Shown piece by piece: positions 17,940-27,554 of a stretch of 64,000 nt of DNA. Both the position numbers and the translations under genes were made by a program. Below the pieces are notes generated by a model. That model was not told the origin of the DNA, did not search any database, and saw nothing but the letters and a program-made list of their open reading frames with translations. Each line of letters opens with the position of its first letter. Positions within the stretch are counted from its first letter, which is position 1. Source of the DNA: Dyella sp. 2HG41-7 (GTDB lineage Bacteria; Pseudomonadota; Gammaproteobacteria; Xanthomonadales; Rhodanobacteraceae); assembly GCF_021390675.1 (NCBI RefSeq), contig NZ_JAJEJV010000004.1, forward strand, positions 2,170,001 through 2,234,000, given 5' to 3'.

Positions 17940-18383
17940 TTACGCGGCGGCTCCCGAACGCATCCATTGAGCCTTGGTGTCAGGCTGTTCGCTGCCGGTG
18001 GCGTCGCGCAGTTCGCGCAATACGCGCATCAACTGACGATGTTGCGGCTGCAGGCTGGGGTGAGGCGATTCTTTGGTTTCGTGGTAGGCGACGGCGAGCC
18101 AGAGCGCAATGCCGCGCAAGGAGACTTCCGGGTTATCCGATTGTGCACGGCTAAAACCGATCTCCGTGCCTTGGCCCCAGGGCATATAACGCTGCTCGGG
18201 GTTCGTGCTGTACAGGTGTGGAAATTCGCACCGGGATGCCTGCCCGATTTCGCGAAGCGTCATGATGCCCAGGCGCGCGCGGGTGCGCTTTGGCAGGGCC
18301 GAGATGCTCTGATCGATCTGGCGGAACTGGCGCTGCAGTTGCCAAGCGCGGTTCATCGCGATGAAGCGAGTGACGATCTGCAT
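17940..18383 (-). CDS. Hypothetical protein
   Basis: I do not recognise this 147-residue product. It lacks a signal peptide and membrane segments and is rich in Arg and Gln. Notable stretches are RAWQLQRQFRQIDQSISALPKRT-like helix at the start (shown in part), LGIMTLREIGQASRCEFPHLYS, and MPWGQGTEIGFSRAQSD. The start is ATG 18383 with GAGGGG nine bases upstream, a better signal than the overlapping plus-strand frame has. The helical N-terminus followed by a short mixed region could be a nucleic-acid or protein-binding domain, but nothing decides it. It lies downstream of psd on the same strand. Confidence 0.65.
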   Translation of the reverse strand: MQIVTRFIAMNRAWQLQRQFRQIDQSISALPKRTRARLGIMTLREIGQASRCEFPHLYSTNPEQRYMPWGQGTEIGFSRAQSDNPEVSLRGIALWLAVAYHETKESPHPSLQPQHRQLMRVLRELRDATGSEQPDTKAQWMRSGAAA

Positions 18384-18535
18384 GTGACCCCTCGTTGGAC
18401 ACGCCGCACTTTGCGCGCGGATTGGGATCGGAGCTTATCGATCTCATCCGGCGCGATGCGCCGAGAACGTCACAAAATGACGACAAATGTCAAAGTGCTG
18501 CATATTGGGCGCGTCATCGACGCCCGATCCACGCA

Positions 18536-19381
18536 CTAAGTGTGACGCAGTTCACCTAATCGTTGGCCGACCTTGATGCTCTGCTGTGATGTCAGCGCAT
18601 CCAACTCGGCGACGCCTTCGGGCAACAGCACGATAACGGTGGAACCCATATTGAAGCGGGCCATCTCGCCGAAGCGTTCCAGCGTTACGTTCTGGCCCTC
18701 GAATGACTTGCGCCGGATGGACGATGCATACGGCGGAATCACCAGGCCGTCCCATACCGTGGCCACCGACGACACCAGGATCGCGCCCACCATCACCACG
18801 GCAAACGGTCCGTGCTCGCCGTCGAAGTGGCAGACCAATCGCTCGTTGCGCGCGAACAGTCGCGGAATGGCCTCCACGGCAAACGGCGCGACGCTGAAGA
18901 TTCGACCGGGAATATGCACCGTCTCTTTCAACGTGCCGCGCAACGGCATATGCACGCGGTGGTAGTCGCGCGGCGAAAGATAGATGGTGACAAAGCGGCC
19001 ACGTCGATACGGCGCGGCCGATTCATCGTCGCCGAGCAATTCCGCGGCGGTGTACTCCTGCCCTTTGGCCTGGAAAATGCGTCCATCGACAATGGGACCC
19101 GCCTGGCTGATGCGGCCATCGGCCGGCGATATCAGGGCGCTGGGAGCCGTATCGGCTTGGCGGGCATCGGGGCGCAGTTTGCGCGTAAAGAATGCATTGA
19201 AGTGGGGATAGGCGAAGGGATCGGGTTGCGCCGCTTCGGTCATATTGACCTGATAGCGTTTGACGATCAGACCGATCAGAAAATTTTTCCACGGCGCGAA
19301 CGTCCACCGCGTTGCCCAATAGACAACGCGCGACAGGGCCCGATGGGGAAGGATGTATTGCAGGAATACCTTGAAAGTCAT
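18536..19381 (-). CDS. psd: Phosphatidylserine decarboxylase proenzyme
   Basis: Inner-membrane enzyme making phosphatidylethanolamine from phosphatidylserine. The proenzyme self-cleaves to form a pyruvoyl group. ATG 19381 (MTFKVFLQYILPHRAL) gives 281 residues, the normal length. Family motifs are FFTRKLRPDAR, ISPADGRI, LSPRDYHRVHMP and the cleavage site FNMGSTVIVLL, with Ser247 as the pyruvoyl precursor. The usual LGST is MGST here, a conservative change. The open frame extends far upstream but there it runs antisense to the cupin gene. Confidence 0.95.
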   Translation of the reverse strand: MTFKVFLQYILPHRALSRVVYWATRWTFAPWKNFLIGLIVKRYQVNMTEAAQPDPFAYPHFNAFFTRKLRPDARQADTAPSALISPADGRISQAGPIVDGRIFQAKGQEYTAAELLGDDESAAPYRRGRFVTIYLSPRDYHRVHMPLRGTLKETVHIPGRIFSVAPFAVEAIPRLFARNERLVCHFDGEHGPFAVVMVGAILVSSVATVWDGLVIPPYASSIRRKSFEGQNVTLERFGEMARFNMGSTVIVLLPEGVAELDALTSQQSIKVGQRLGELRHT

Positions 19382-19447
19382 CCGGCAAGTATAAGGAATC
19401 GAGGCGATTCCTGACGATGGCAGCGAATGCCTCGAGGGAGGGCGATC

Positions 19448-19774
19448 ATGCAACAGCGAATCACACCGGCCAATGCCTTGGCCGCACTCGACCAAGTCGG
19501 TAAAGCCGCACTGGGCATGTTCAAACACGGCACGCTGGAAGTGGAGATCTTTCAGCCGAGCGGTATCGATCGGCAGATGCCTCATCGCCGCGACGAACTC
19601 TGCATGGTGATTTCCGGGCGCGGCTATTTCGTCTGCGGCGATTCCCGGCAAGCTTTTGGTCCCGGCGAGCTGCTGTTCGTGCCGGCGGGCAGGCCGCATC
19701 ACTTCGAAGATTTCTCCCACGATTTCAGCGCGTGGGTGATGTTCTACGGGCCGCCAGGGGGCGAGACGGCGTAA
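19448..19774 (+). CDS. Cupin domain protein
   Basis: Small single-cupin protein of 108 residues, probably metal-binding. Cupin motif 1 is present as MPHRRDELCMVISGRGYFVCG (in part) and motif 2 as GPGELLFVPAGRPHHFEDF. The metal ligands would be His and Glu in motif 1 and His in motif 2. The start at ATG 19448 follows GGGAGGG by six bases, whereas the longer frame from 19427 has no ribosome site. It is divergent from psd and leads into prmB. Substrate unknown. Confidence 0.85.
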   Translation: MQQRITPANALAALDQVGKAALGMFKHGTLEVEIFQPSGIDRQMPHRRDELCMVISGRGYFVCGDSRQAFGPGELLFVPAGRPHHFEDFSHDFSAWVMFYGPPGGETA

Positions 19775-19826
19775 GGTGTGACCGGTCAGCGACCGGGATC
19801 GCAACCCGTTACGGGAGGCAGGGCCG

Positions 19827-20822
19827 ATGAATGGGCATGAGTCCTTCGACACACAGTCGCTATACTTCACAACCCCCAAGTCGGACCGTGCCTACGTGAC
19901 TGCTGAACTCGCCTCGATCATCGATTTCATTCGCTACGGCGCTAGCCGCTTTTCCGCTGCGGGCCTCACGTTTGGCCACAGTCACGACAACCCCATCGAC
20001 GAAGCCACCCATCTGGTGCTGGCCAGCCTGCACCTGCCGCCGGATATCCCGCCGGCCTATGGCGCCGGCAAACTCACGGCGGAAGAGCGCACGCGCGTGC
20101 TGAATCTGATCGAGCGCCGCATCACCGAGCGTCTTCCCGTGGCTTATCTGGTCGGCGAAACCTGGTTTGCCGGCATGAAGTTCAAGAGCGACCGTCGCGC
20201 CTTGGTGCCGCGTTCGCCGATCGCCGAATTGATCGAGTCGGGCTTTACGCCGTGGCTGGACGGTCGCCATGTGGAGCGCGCGCTGGACCTTTGCACGGGC
20301 TCCGGTTGCATCGGCATCGCGATGGCCGAATACAACCCGCATTGGCAGGTGGATATCGTCGATATCAGCGACGATGCGTTGTCGCTCGCACGCGAGAACG
20401 TCGCCTTTCAGCATGTGGGCGAGCGGGTGGAAGTGCTCCATTCGGATCTGTTCGCAGGGCTGAAAGGACGCAAGTACGACCTGATCGTGTCCAATCCGCC
20501 GTACGTCACCGAAGACGAATACGCCGCGCTGCCTGGCGAATACACGCACGAGCCCAAGCTCGGCCTTACCTCGGGCGAAGACGGCCTCGATATCTGCCTG
20601 CGCATGCTGGACGAAGCTGCCGATTTCCTTAGCGAAGACGGTCTGCTGATCGTCGAAGTCGGCGAAAGCGAGCACGCCTTGATGGCGTTGCTGCCTGAAG
20701 TGCCCTTTGTGTGGATCGAGTTCAAAGTCGGGCAGATGGGCGTGTTTGCGGTGGAGCGGCGCGATCTGATCGAACACGCCGATGCCATTCACACAGCGGC
20801 GATGGCGCGCTTTCGCGGTTAA
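19827..20822 (+). CDS. prmB: 50S ribosomal protein uL3 glutamine methyltransferase PrmB
   Basis: SAM-dependent methyltransferase that modifies a glutamine of ribosomal protein L3. The SAM-binding motif is LDLCTGSGCIGIAMA, and the amide-methylating signature NPPYVTEDEYAALPGEYTHEP is characteristic of PrmB (in part shown). The N-terminal helical domain contains DEATHLVLASLHLP. GGGAGG stands eight bases before ATG 19827; a GTG near 19896 is a possible later start. prmB next to aroC is a widely kept gammaproteobacterial order, here with one GNAT gene between. Confidence 0.94.
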   Translation: MNGHESFDTQSLYFTTPKSDRAYVTAELASIIDFIRYGASRFSAAGLTFGHSHDNPIDEATHLVLASLHLPPDIPPAYGAGKLTAEERTRVLNLIERRITERLPVAYLVGETWFAGMKFKSDRRALVPRSPIAELIESGFTPWLDGRHVERALDLCTGSGCIGIAMAEYNPHWQVDIVDISDDALSLARENVAFQHVGERVEVLHSDLFAGLKGRKYDLIVSNPPYVTEDEYAALPGEYTHEPKLGLTSGEDGLDICLRMLDEAADFLSEDGLLIVEVGESEHALMALLPEVPFVWIEFKVGQMGVFAVERRDLIEHADAIHTAAMARFRG

Positions 20823-20838
20823 TCCGTAGCGCCAGCGC

Positions 20839-21396
20839 ATGGAGCTTTTCACGGCAAGGCTGCGCCTCACCGCATTGCGGGAAGAGGATGCGGATGCGTT
20901 GTTCGGTTACCGCTCCAATCCTGCGGTGGCGCGTTATCAGGGCTGGTGTCCTGTGACGCGTGCGGAGGCGCTGGCATTTATTCGAGCGCAACGCGAAGCA
21001 TCGTCCGCGCAACGCGGGCGGTGGATGCAGCGCGCTATCCGCCTATCGGATAACGACGATCTGATCGGCGATATGGGTGTCCATATTCCCGTCGATCTCG
21101 ATGCTTCGTACGAATTCGGTATATCGATCGCGCCTGCGTACCAAGGCCAAGGATATGCCCGCGAGGCATTAGAAGCGGTTTTCGCGTTCGTGTTCCAGAC
21201 ATGGCGTGCGCATCGCATGCATGCGTCCATCGATCCAAGAAACATCGCAAGCGCCGCGTTGCTTCGCTCGCTAGGCATGCGGCAAGAAGCGCATTTTCTA
21301 GAAAGCTTGAAGCTTCGGGGCGAGTGGGTGGACGACGCGATCTATGCGCTGTTGGCGCGGGAATGGCTGTCCGCACGATCTGATCGTTCGTCATGA
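20839..21396 (+). CDS. GNAT family N-acetyltransferase (RimJ/RimL type)
   Basis: Acetyl-CoA-dependent N-acetyltransferase of 185 residues. The fold is recognised by TARLRLTALREEDADALF at the start, FGISIAPAYQGQGYAREAL carrying the acetyl-CoA loop Q-x-x-G-Y-A, and NIASAALLRSLGMRQEAHF near the end. This arrangement is that of RimJ/RimL-like enzymes, whose targets range from ribosomal protein N-termini to small molecules. It starts 16 bases after prmB and probably shares its transcript. Confidence 0.88.
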   Translation: MELFTARLRLTALREEDADALFGYRSNPAVARYQGWCPVTRAEALAFIRAQREASSAQRGRWMQRAIRLSDNDDLIGDMGVHIPVDLDASYEFGISIAPAYQGQGYAREALEAVFAFVFQTWRAHRMHASIDPRNIASAALLRSLGMRQEAHFLESLKLRGEWVDDAIYALLAREWLSARSDRSS

Positions 21397-21481
21397 GACG
21401 GGCGTGAGGCCTTCAAGCATGGCAAGATGAGGATCTGGCCCGCGTCTGCAGGCCATTCCTTTTGCCACTTCGGTCCCCCTC

Positions 21482-22570
21482 GTGTCCAGCAATTCCACCG
21501 GCAAGCTGTTTACCGTCACCACCTTCGGCGAAAGCCATGGCCCCGCCATCGGCTGCGTGATCGACGGCTGCCCGCCCGGATTGCACATTTCTGCCGAAGA
21601 ATTCCGCACCGATCTTGAGCGCCGTGCAACCGGACGCAGTCGCCACACCTCGCAACGTCACGAAGCGGACGACGTGGAAATTCTCTCGGGCGTTTACGAA
21701 GGTCGCACTACGGGTACGCCGATCGCGCTGCTGATTCGCAATACCGATCAGCGCAGCAAGGACTACGGCGATATCGCTCAGACGTTTCGCCCGGGCCATG
21801 CCGACTACACCTATTGGCAAAAGTACGGCATTCGCGACCCGCGTGGTGGCGGACGTTCTTCCGCGCGCGAAACCACCATGCGCGTGGCTGCGGCGGTGGT
21901 CGCGAAGAAGTGGCTGGCCGAGCGCTACGGCGTGCGCATTCGCGGTTATCTTGCGCAAATCGGCGATGTCGTTCCCGAAGGTTTCGATTGGGATGCCGTC
22001 GAGCAAAATCCTTTTTTCTGGCCGCATGAAGCGCAGGTGCCGGCGCTGGAAAAATACATGGACGCGCTGCGCAAATCCGGTGACTCGGTCGGTGCGCGCG
22101 TGAACGTGGAAGCCGAAGGTGTGCCCCCGGGCTGGGGCGAGCCGATCTACGGCAAGCTCGATGGCGACCTCGCCGCCGCGCTGATGTCGATCAACGCCGT
22201 CAAGGGCGTGGAAATCGGTGACGGCTTCGACGTCGTTCCTCAGCGAGGCAGTCAGCATCGCGATGAAATGCAAATGGACGGCTTTACGTCCAATCACGCT
22301 GGTGGCATTCTGGGTGGCATCAGTACGGGGCAGGTGGTACGTGCCTCGATGGCGCTCAAGCCCACATCGAGCATTCTGATTCCCGGCCACAGCGTGAACC
22401 TGTCCGGCGAGGCGGTCGACGTGGTCACCAAGGGGCGTCACGATCCCTGCGTCGGCATTCGTGCCACGCCTATCGCGGAGGCAATGATGGCTTTGGTGTT
22501 GATGGATCATGCCTTGCGCCACCGCGCGCAGTGCGGCGACGTAGGCGACATAAAACCGCGCATCCCTTAA
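21482..22570 (+). CDS. aroC: Chorismate synthase
   Basis: Last enzyme of the shikimate pathway; it converts EPSP to chorismate using reduced FMN. The protein is 362 residues. Signature sequences are [18 protein letters not shown] near the start, [25 protein letters not shown], and [14 protein letters not shown]. The start codon is GTG at 21482. Chorismate feeds the tryptophan enzymes encoded some 6-10 kb to the right. Confidence 0.97.
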   Translation: MSSNSTGKLFTVTTFGESHGPAIGCVIDGCPPGLHISAEEFRTDLERRATGRSRHTSQRHEADDVEILSGVYEGRTTGTPIALLIRNTDQRSKDYGDIAQTFRPGHADYTYWQKYGIRDPRGGGRSSARETTMRVAAAVVAKKWLAERYGVRIRGYLAQIGDVVPEGFDWDAVEQNPFFWPHEAQVPALEKYMDALRKSGDSVGARVNVEAEGVPPGWGEPIYGKLDGDLAAALMSINAVKGVEIGDGFDVVPQRGSQHRDEMQMDGFTSNHAGGILGGISTGQVVRASMALKPTSSILIPGHSVNLSGEAVDVVTKGRHDPCVGIRATPIAEAMMALVLMDHALRHRAQCGDVGDIKPRIP

Positions 22571-22642
22571 TGGAGTAAGGGCCTGTCGTCCGCTGCAACG
22601 AGCACAACGACAGGAAATACGCATCCACGGTATTCGGTCGGC

Positions 22643-23656
22643 ATGAGCAAGTCACAAAGCATCTGGGTTTCGCGCCCACTTTTCCCGGAAGTACTGGCGA
22701 GCCTCGCCCAGTATGTGGACGTGCATGTGGAAACCAGCGAGCACAAGCACACGCCGGAGGAGTTGCGCGAAAAGCTGGCAGAAGTCGATGGGGCCATTAT
22801 CGGCTTGAGCGATCGCATCGACGACAAGGTGATTGCGGGCAATCGGCGCTTACGCGCGATCGCCAATTTGGCGGTTGGCTACAACAATCTGGATCTTCCA
22901 GCGCTGACGAAGGCCGGTATTCTCGCCACCAATACGCCGGACGTCCTCAACGAAACCACCGCCGACTACGCGTGGGCGTTGCTGTTGGCTGCCGCGCGAC
23001 GCGTCAGCAGCGCCGAACGTTGGCTGCGTGCCGGGGAATGGCGCGGCGGTATGCGTTTCGACGATTGGCTGGGCGTGGATGTTCACGGCAAAACGCTGGG
23101 CATTCTCGGTATGGGGCGCATCGGGCAAGCGATCGCACGTCGCGCCTACGGTTTCGGGATGCCGGTGCTCTATCACAATCGCTCGCGCCTACCTGAAGCG
23201 ATCGAGCGCGAATGCCGCGCCGAATGGGTCGAGAAAACAGCGCTGCTCAAGCGCGCCGATCATCTGATACTGGTGCTGCCTTACAACGCGCAAAATCATC
23301 ATGCGATCGGCGCGCCAGAACTTGCGCTAATGAAGCCGACGGCCGTGCTGGTGAATATCGCCCGCGGCGGGATCGTCGACGACGCAGCGCTTGCGGTGGC
23401 GTTGCGCGAAGGTCGAGTGGCCGCGGCCGGGCTCGACGTCTTCGAGGGCGAGCCTGCCGTCAATCCGGCCCTTCGCGAACTGAACAACGCCGTGCTAAGC
23501 CCGCATATCGCCAGCGCCAGCGCCGATACGCGCCGCGCGATGGCGCAGCTGGCCGCCGATAATTTGCTGGCCGCGCTGGGTTACGGACCCAGCGCGGGAC
23601 ATCCGCCATCCCTGCTTAATCCTGAAGCGCGAGCAAGGCATGATGTCGAAACGTGA
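22643..23656 (+). CDS. D-isomer-specific 2-hydroxyacid dehydrogenase (GhrB-like)
   Basis: NAD(P)H-dependent reductase of 2-keto acids such as glyoxylate, hydroxypyruvate or 2-ketogluconate. The 337 residues hold LGILGMGRIGQAIARRA, the Rossmann nucleotide loop; NIARGGIVDDAAL with the substrate Arg; GLDVFEGEP with the catalytic Glu; and LSPHIASAS with the catalytic His. The overall pattern is GhrB/TkrA-like. The gap upstream holds a short hairpin (CCTGTCGT/ACGACAGG near 22582-22612). The true substrate cannot be read from sequence. Confidence 0.9.
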   Translation: MSKSQSIWVSRPLFPEVLASLAQYVDVHVETSEHKHTPEELREKLAEVDGAIIGLSDRIDDKVIAGNRRLRAIANLAVGYNNLDLPALTKAGILATNTPDVLNETTADYAWALLLAAARRVSSAERWLRAGEWRGGMRFDDWLGVDVHGKTLGILGMGRIGQAIARRAYGFGMPVLYHNRSRLPEAIERECRAEWVEKTALLKRADHLILVLPYNAQNHHAIGAPELALMKPTAVLVNIARGGIVDDAALAVALREGRVAAAGLDVFEGEPAVNPALRELNNAVLSPHIASASADTRRAMAQLAADNLLAALGYGPSAGHPPSLLNPEARARHDVET

Positions 23657-23776
23657 TACGTCTCACGCTGGCAAGGTTGTGCCGTGTTGTTCGCGTGCCG
23701 TGCAGGCTAGATTCCCCAGTCGGGGTCTCGGCGCCGCCATGGCGACCTACTAAACCCCAAGACAAGTGATCTGAAG

Positions 23777-24805
23777 ATGAGCAAGAAGAGTAGTTACAAG
23801 GTAGCCATGGTGGGCGCGACTGGCGCCGTGGGCGAGACCCTGCTGAGCATTCTGGCGCAGCGCGATTTCCCGATCAGCGAGCTGGTGCCGCTGGCGAGCG
23901 AGCGTTCGGCTGGCAGCAAAGTGGAGTTCGCTGGCAAACAGGTCACCGTGCAGAACCTGGATAACTACGACTTCAATGGCGTGGACATCGCCTTCTTTTC
24001 CGCCGGCGGTTCGGTGAGTCGCGCGCATGCGCCGCGCGCTGCCGCCGCTGGCGCCGTGGTCATCGACAACACGTCCGAGTTCCGCTACCAGGACGATATC
24101 CCGCTGGTCGTGAGCGAAGTGAATCCGCACGCCATCGCGCAATACACCGTGCGCGGCATCATCGCCAATCCGAATTGCTCCACCATGCAGATGCTGGTGG
24201 CGCTGGCGCCGATTCATCGCGCGGTGGGCATTGAACGCATCAACGTGGCGACGTATCAGTCGGTATCCGGCGCGGGTCGTTCGGGCATGGAAGAGCTGGG
24301 TAAGCAGACGGCAGCTTTGCTCAACTTCCAGGATGTGGAAAAGTCCAAGTTTCCCAAGCAGATCGCGTTCAACGTGATTCCGCATATCGACGAATTCCAG
24401 GCGAACGGCTACACCAAAGAAGAAATGAAGATGGTGTGGGAAACGCGCAAGATCCTGGAAGACGAATCCATCCAGGTGAATCCCACCGCCGTGCGCGTGC
24501 CGGTGTTCTACGGTCACGCCGAAGCCGTGCATATCGAAACGCGCGACAAGATCACCGCCGATCAAGCGCGCTCGCTGCTGGAAAGCGCCGATGGCGTGGT
24601 GGTGCAGGACGAGCGCAAGCCAGGCGGCTATCCCACGCCAGTGGGCGATGCGGCCGGACAGGACCCGGTGTTCGTCGGGCGCATTCGCGAAGACATTTCG
24701 CACGATCGCGGGCTTGATCTGTGGATCGTGGCCGACAACATCCGCAAGGGCGCGGCGCTCAACGCCGTGCAAATCGCGGAACTGCTCATTGAGGATTATC
24801 TGTAA
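23777..24805 (+). CDS. asd: Aspartate-semialdehyde dehydrogenase
   Basis: Reduces aspartyl phosphate to aspartate semialdehyde, the branch point to lysine, diaminopimelate, threonine and methionine. At 342 residues it is full length. The NADP loop is GATGAVGE at residues 13-20, the catalytic Cys134 is in NPNCSTMQM, and GRSGMEELGKQ follows. It lies upstream of fimV-truA-trpF as in pseudomonads. The stop overlaps the next ATG by one base (TAATG). Confidence 0.96.
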   Translation: MSKKSSYKVAMVGATGAVGETLLSILAQRDFPISELVPLASERSAGSKVEFAGKQVTVQNLDNYDFNGVDIAFFSAGGSVSRAHAPRAAAAGAVVIDNTSEFRYQDDIPLVVSEVNPHAIAQYTVRGIIANPNCSTMQMLVALAPIHRAVGIERINVATYQSVSGAGRSGMEELGKQTAALLNFQDVEKSKFPKQIAFNVIPHIDEFQANGYTKEEMKMVWETRKILEDESIQVNPTAVRVPVFYGHAEAVHIETRDKITADQARSLLESADGVVVQDERKPGGYPTPVGDAAGQDPVFVGRIREDISHDRGLDLWIVADNIRKGAALNAVQIAELLIEDYL

Positions 24806-25083
24806 TGCATCGCTTCGGTCTGGTTTTGGTGGGTTGCCTGTTGAGTTCGGTATCGTGGGCGCAGTCGTCGTCCGATTCGACCAAAGCGGTCGTCAACGTG
24901 AATCGACGTGTCGTCCAGCACCAGGCCGAAGTGCAGCGTTTGCAGAAGAATGTCACCCAGCAGGAAACCGCCAGCCAACAGGCGGCGGAACGACTGCAAC
25001 AACAGGACCGTACCATCGCCGAGCTGCGCCAACAGCTCAAGGCGACCCAGGATGCAAGCAAGCCCTCTGCGACCGGGCATTGA
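24805..25083 (+). CDS. Small exported coiled-coil protein
   Basis: A 92-residue product with a signal peptide ending SVSWAQ and then an almost uninterrupted coiled coil (VVQHQAEVQRLQKNVTQQ and QQAAERLQQQDRTIAELRQQ). It resembles no enzyme; the shape suggests a periplasmic spacer or an assembly partner. The ATG overlaps the asd stop codon as TAATG, so it is coupled to asd. fimV, itself a coiled-coil envelope protein, follows after 169 bases, which makes a role with FimV or the cell wall conceivable. Function unknown. Confidence 0.75.
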   Translation: MHRFGLVLVGCLLSSVSWAQSSSDSTKAVVNVNRRVVQHQAEVQRLQKNVTQQETASQQAAERLQQQDRTIAELRQQLKATQDASKPSATGH

Positions 25084-25252
25084 TGGCCGTCACGCCGGAC
25101 GAAGAAAATCGTCGCCGGAAGGGTCTGGCGGATAAATATGGTATTGTTGATTGACGTTTATCTAACTAAAGTGACGCCTTCCAAGAGGAAGTCGCCGCAA
25201 CCTGCGGTGGCTTTTCGGTAAAGCGTCCGGGGTGTCTCGGGGGAGCCAAGCG

Positions 25253-27529
25253 ATGAATCGTTCGTTGAAGCTGTCGATACTGTTGGCGCTCGCCTTGGGC
25301 AGCAGCCAGGCGGCAGCCGTGGAACTGGGCCAAGCGCACGTCAAATCGGCGTTGGGTCAGCCGCTGCTGGTGGAAATTCCGGTCACGCAGGCCACCCCCG
25401 CCGAACTTGACAGCCTCAGCGCTCAATTGGCGTCGAACGAGGCTTTCGCCAAAGCAGGCAGCGAGCGTCCCTCGGTCCCTTTGCAATTCAACGTCGTGGA
25501 CGTCGGTGGCCATCGCCTGATTCGCGTCACCAGCAGCTCGGCGGTGGACGACCCTTACCTCGATCTGCTGGTCGAAGTGAACACCAACGCGGGCAGCACG
25601 GTGCGCGAATTCGCGATCCTGCTCGATCCGGCCAGCAAGGTTGCGCAGACTGCGCCGGCGAGCAGCGCGCCAACGCATCGCGCGCCTGCCGCCAGCGCCT
25701 CCGCGCCGGCATCGAATGAAACAGCCGCTGCCGCGCCGCGCCATGCCGCGTCTCATGGCGGCGCCAGCCAGGTCAAGAACGGTCAGTTCGGTCCGGTCGA
25801 AAAAGGCACGTCGCTGTCGCATATCGCGACCGAAGTCGCGCCGTCCGGCGTCGACACGAATCAAATGATGTTGGCCTTGAAGGCCGCCAATCCGGATGCC
25901 TTCTATCGCGACAACATCAATGCTTTGAAGGCGGGCGCCATTCTGCGCGTGCCCTCGCGCGACGATGCGATGGCGACCGCGGCCGAAGCGGCAGCCGCTA
26001 CCGTCCGTCAGCAAAACAGCGACTGGCGTAACGGCGCAGTCAGCACACCGGTCGCTGTGGCGGCGGGTGGCACACGCGAAAATGCATCGGTCGCCCCCAC
26101 TGCAAATAGCAAGGCAGATCGACTGGCGCTGGTGCCGCCGGGCAGCGAAGGCGCCGCAGCGACCGGAAAAGGCGGCAACGACGCCAAGGTTCGCCAGGAA
26201 TTGCAGCGCAGTCAGGAAACGCTCGCATCGTTGCAGCAACAGAGCACCGACCTGAAGTCGCGCCTGAAAGATCTGGAAGACCTCAATAACAAGAATCAGC
26301 ATTTGCTGTCGCTCAAAGACGACGAAATCGCCGATTTGCAGAAAAAGCTCGCCGAAGCCCGCAAGTCCGCTGGCGCGCCGGCCGCAACGAATGCGCCTGT
26401 AGCGGCCGCGCAGAACAAAGCCGCTGCCCCCGCTCCGGCGCCTGTAGCGCCTGCATCCACGCATGCCGCAGCACCCGCGCCCGCTGTTGCGGCTGCATCG
26501 ACGGCAGCGAACAAGCCGGCCACGTCGCCAGCGAATGCTTCCACCGCGGCTCACGTCGCAGCGACCACGCCGCTGAAGCCTGCCGCCAAGCCGGTAGTTG
26601 CGCCGCCTCATCACGCGGCGCCTGCTGCGGAGGAGCCCTGGTACACGCAAACCTGGGCGATGGCCGCAGGTGGCGGTGTGCTGGTGTTGCTGCTGCTCGG
26701 TTTGCTTTCACGCCGCGGCAAGTCCGGCGGCGCCAAGCCGGCGAAGATTGCTCCGACCGGAGGTTCGCTTGCGGATCGCTTCGGCACTGTCGATGGCGAA
26801 GACAGCCACGACCACACGGGCGTCGATCTGGATCAGGACGAATTGCTCGATCAGCTCGCCGAACAGCCGGACGACATCGCGCTGCATCTCGAATTGGTCA
26901 GCTTGTACTACACGCGTCGCGACGTCGAGCATTTCGAAGCGGCTGCCGAAGCGATGCATGCGCATATCTCCGATCCCGACCAACCGGAGTGGCAGGACGT
27001 GATGCACATGGGCGCAGACTTGGCCCCCGGCCATCCGCTCTTCGCGCATGGCGTTGGTGAGGCGGCGCACGACGATCATGCCCCGCTCCATCATTTCGAT
27101 CTGGATAGCTACGCCAGCGATCGCGCGGCTGCGGACGCGGAGCCCATTGCTCCGGTCAAGAGCCCGTCGCCGCAGCCGTCCAAAGTGAGCGAATACCACT
27201 TCGATTTCGATCTGACGCCGCATCACAGCGAGCCGGCCAATCGCACGGCCGCGCCCGCAGTGAAAGAAGAAACCGACGAAGAACCGGTTTCGACCTGGAA
27301 TTTCGAAGAGCCGACCGAGACGCCGCACACCGATCACGTCGAACACGCCGACCACGACGCATTCGGCGAACTCCACGACGATCCGATCGACACCAAGCTT
27401 GATCTCGCACGCGCCTACCTCGACATGGGCGACCCGGACGGTGCTCGCGCCATGTTGGAAGAAGTTCTGCACGAAGGCACCCAGATGCAGAAGGATGTGG
27501 CGAAGACGCTCATGGAAAAGATCCGCTGA
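25253..27529 (+). CDS. fimV: FimV/HubP-like polar landmark protein
   Basis: Large inner-membrane protein of 758 residues that in relatives organises the cell pole, type IV pili and twitching. It has a signal peptide (AAAVELGQ), the FimV N-terminal domain (ALGQPLLVEIPV), a LysM region near residues 180-230 (GPVEKGTSLSHIATEVAP), and a coiled coil around residue 320. An Ala/Pro-rich linker leads to one TM helix (MAAGGGVLVLLLLGLL, about residue 470). An acidic cytoplasmic part follows, ending with the conserved FimV tail DLARAYLDMGDPDGARAMLEE. The start ATG 25253 has GGGGGAG upstream. No pilus genes are in the window. Confidence 0.9.
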   Translation: MNRSLKLSILLALALGSSQAAAVELGQAHVKSALGQPLLVEIPVTQATPAELDSLSAQLASNEAFAKAGSERPSVPLQFNVVDVGGHRLIRVTSSSAVDDPYLDLLVEVNTNAGSTVREFAILLDPASKVAQTAPASSAPTHRAPAASASAPASNETAAAAPRHAASHGGASQVKNGQFGPVEKGTSLSHIATEVAPSGVDTNQMMLALKAANPDAFYRDNINALKAGAILRVPSRDDAMATAAEAAAATVRQQNSDWRNGAVSTPVAVAAGGTRENASVAPTANSKADRLALVPPGSEGAAATGKGGNDAKVRQELQRSQETLASLQQQSTDLKSRLKDLEDLNNKNQHLLSLKDDEIADLQKKLAEARKSAGAPAATNAPVAAAQNKAAAPAPAPVAPASTHAAAPAPAVAAASTAANKPATSPANASTAAHVAATTPLKPAAKPVVAPPHHAAPAAEEPWYTQTWAMAAGGGVLVLLLLGLLSRRGKSGGAKPAKIAPTGGSLADRFGTVDGEDSHDHTGVDLDQDELLDQLAEQPDDIALHLELVSLYYTRRDVEHFEAAAEAMHAHISDPDQPEWQDVMHMGADLAPGHPLFAHGVGEAAHDDHAPLHHFDLDSYASDRAAADAEPIAPVKSPSPQPSKVSEYHFDFDLTPHHSEPANRTAAPAVKEETDEEPVSTWNFEEPTETPHTDHVEHADHDAFGELHDDPIDTKLDLARAYLDMGDPDGARAMLEEVLHEGTQMQKDVAKTLMEKIR

Positions 27530-27554
27530 GTGTTGTCGCCTTCCAGTGATATCC

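Noticed and set aside
17895-18539. 214-codon plus-strand frame over the unknown gene at 17940
   Set aside because: No ribosome site, and it runs through the end of psd; the minus-strand frame has GAGGGG before its ATG and a more protein-like composition.
25166-26650. 494-codon frame antisense to fimV
   Set aside because: Low-complexity Arg/Gly product mirroring the Ala/Pro codons of fimV, with no start signal.
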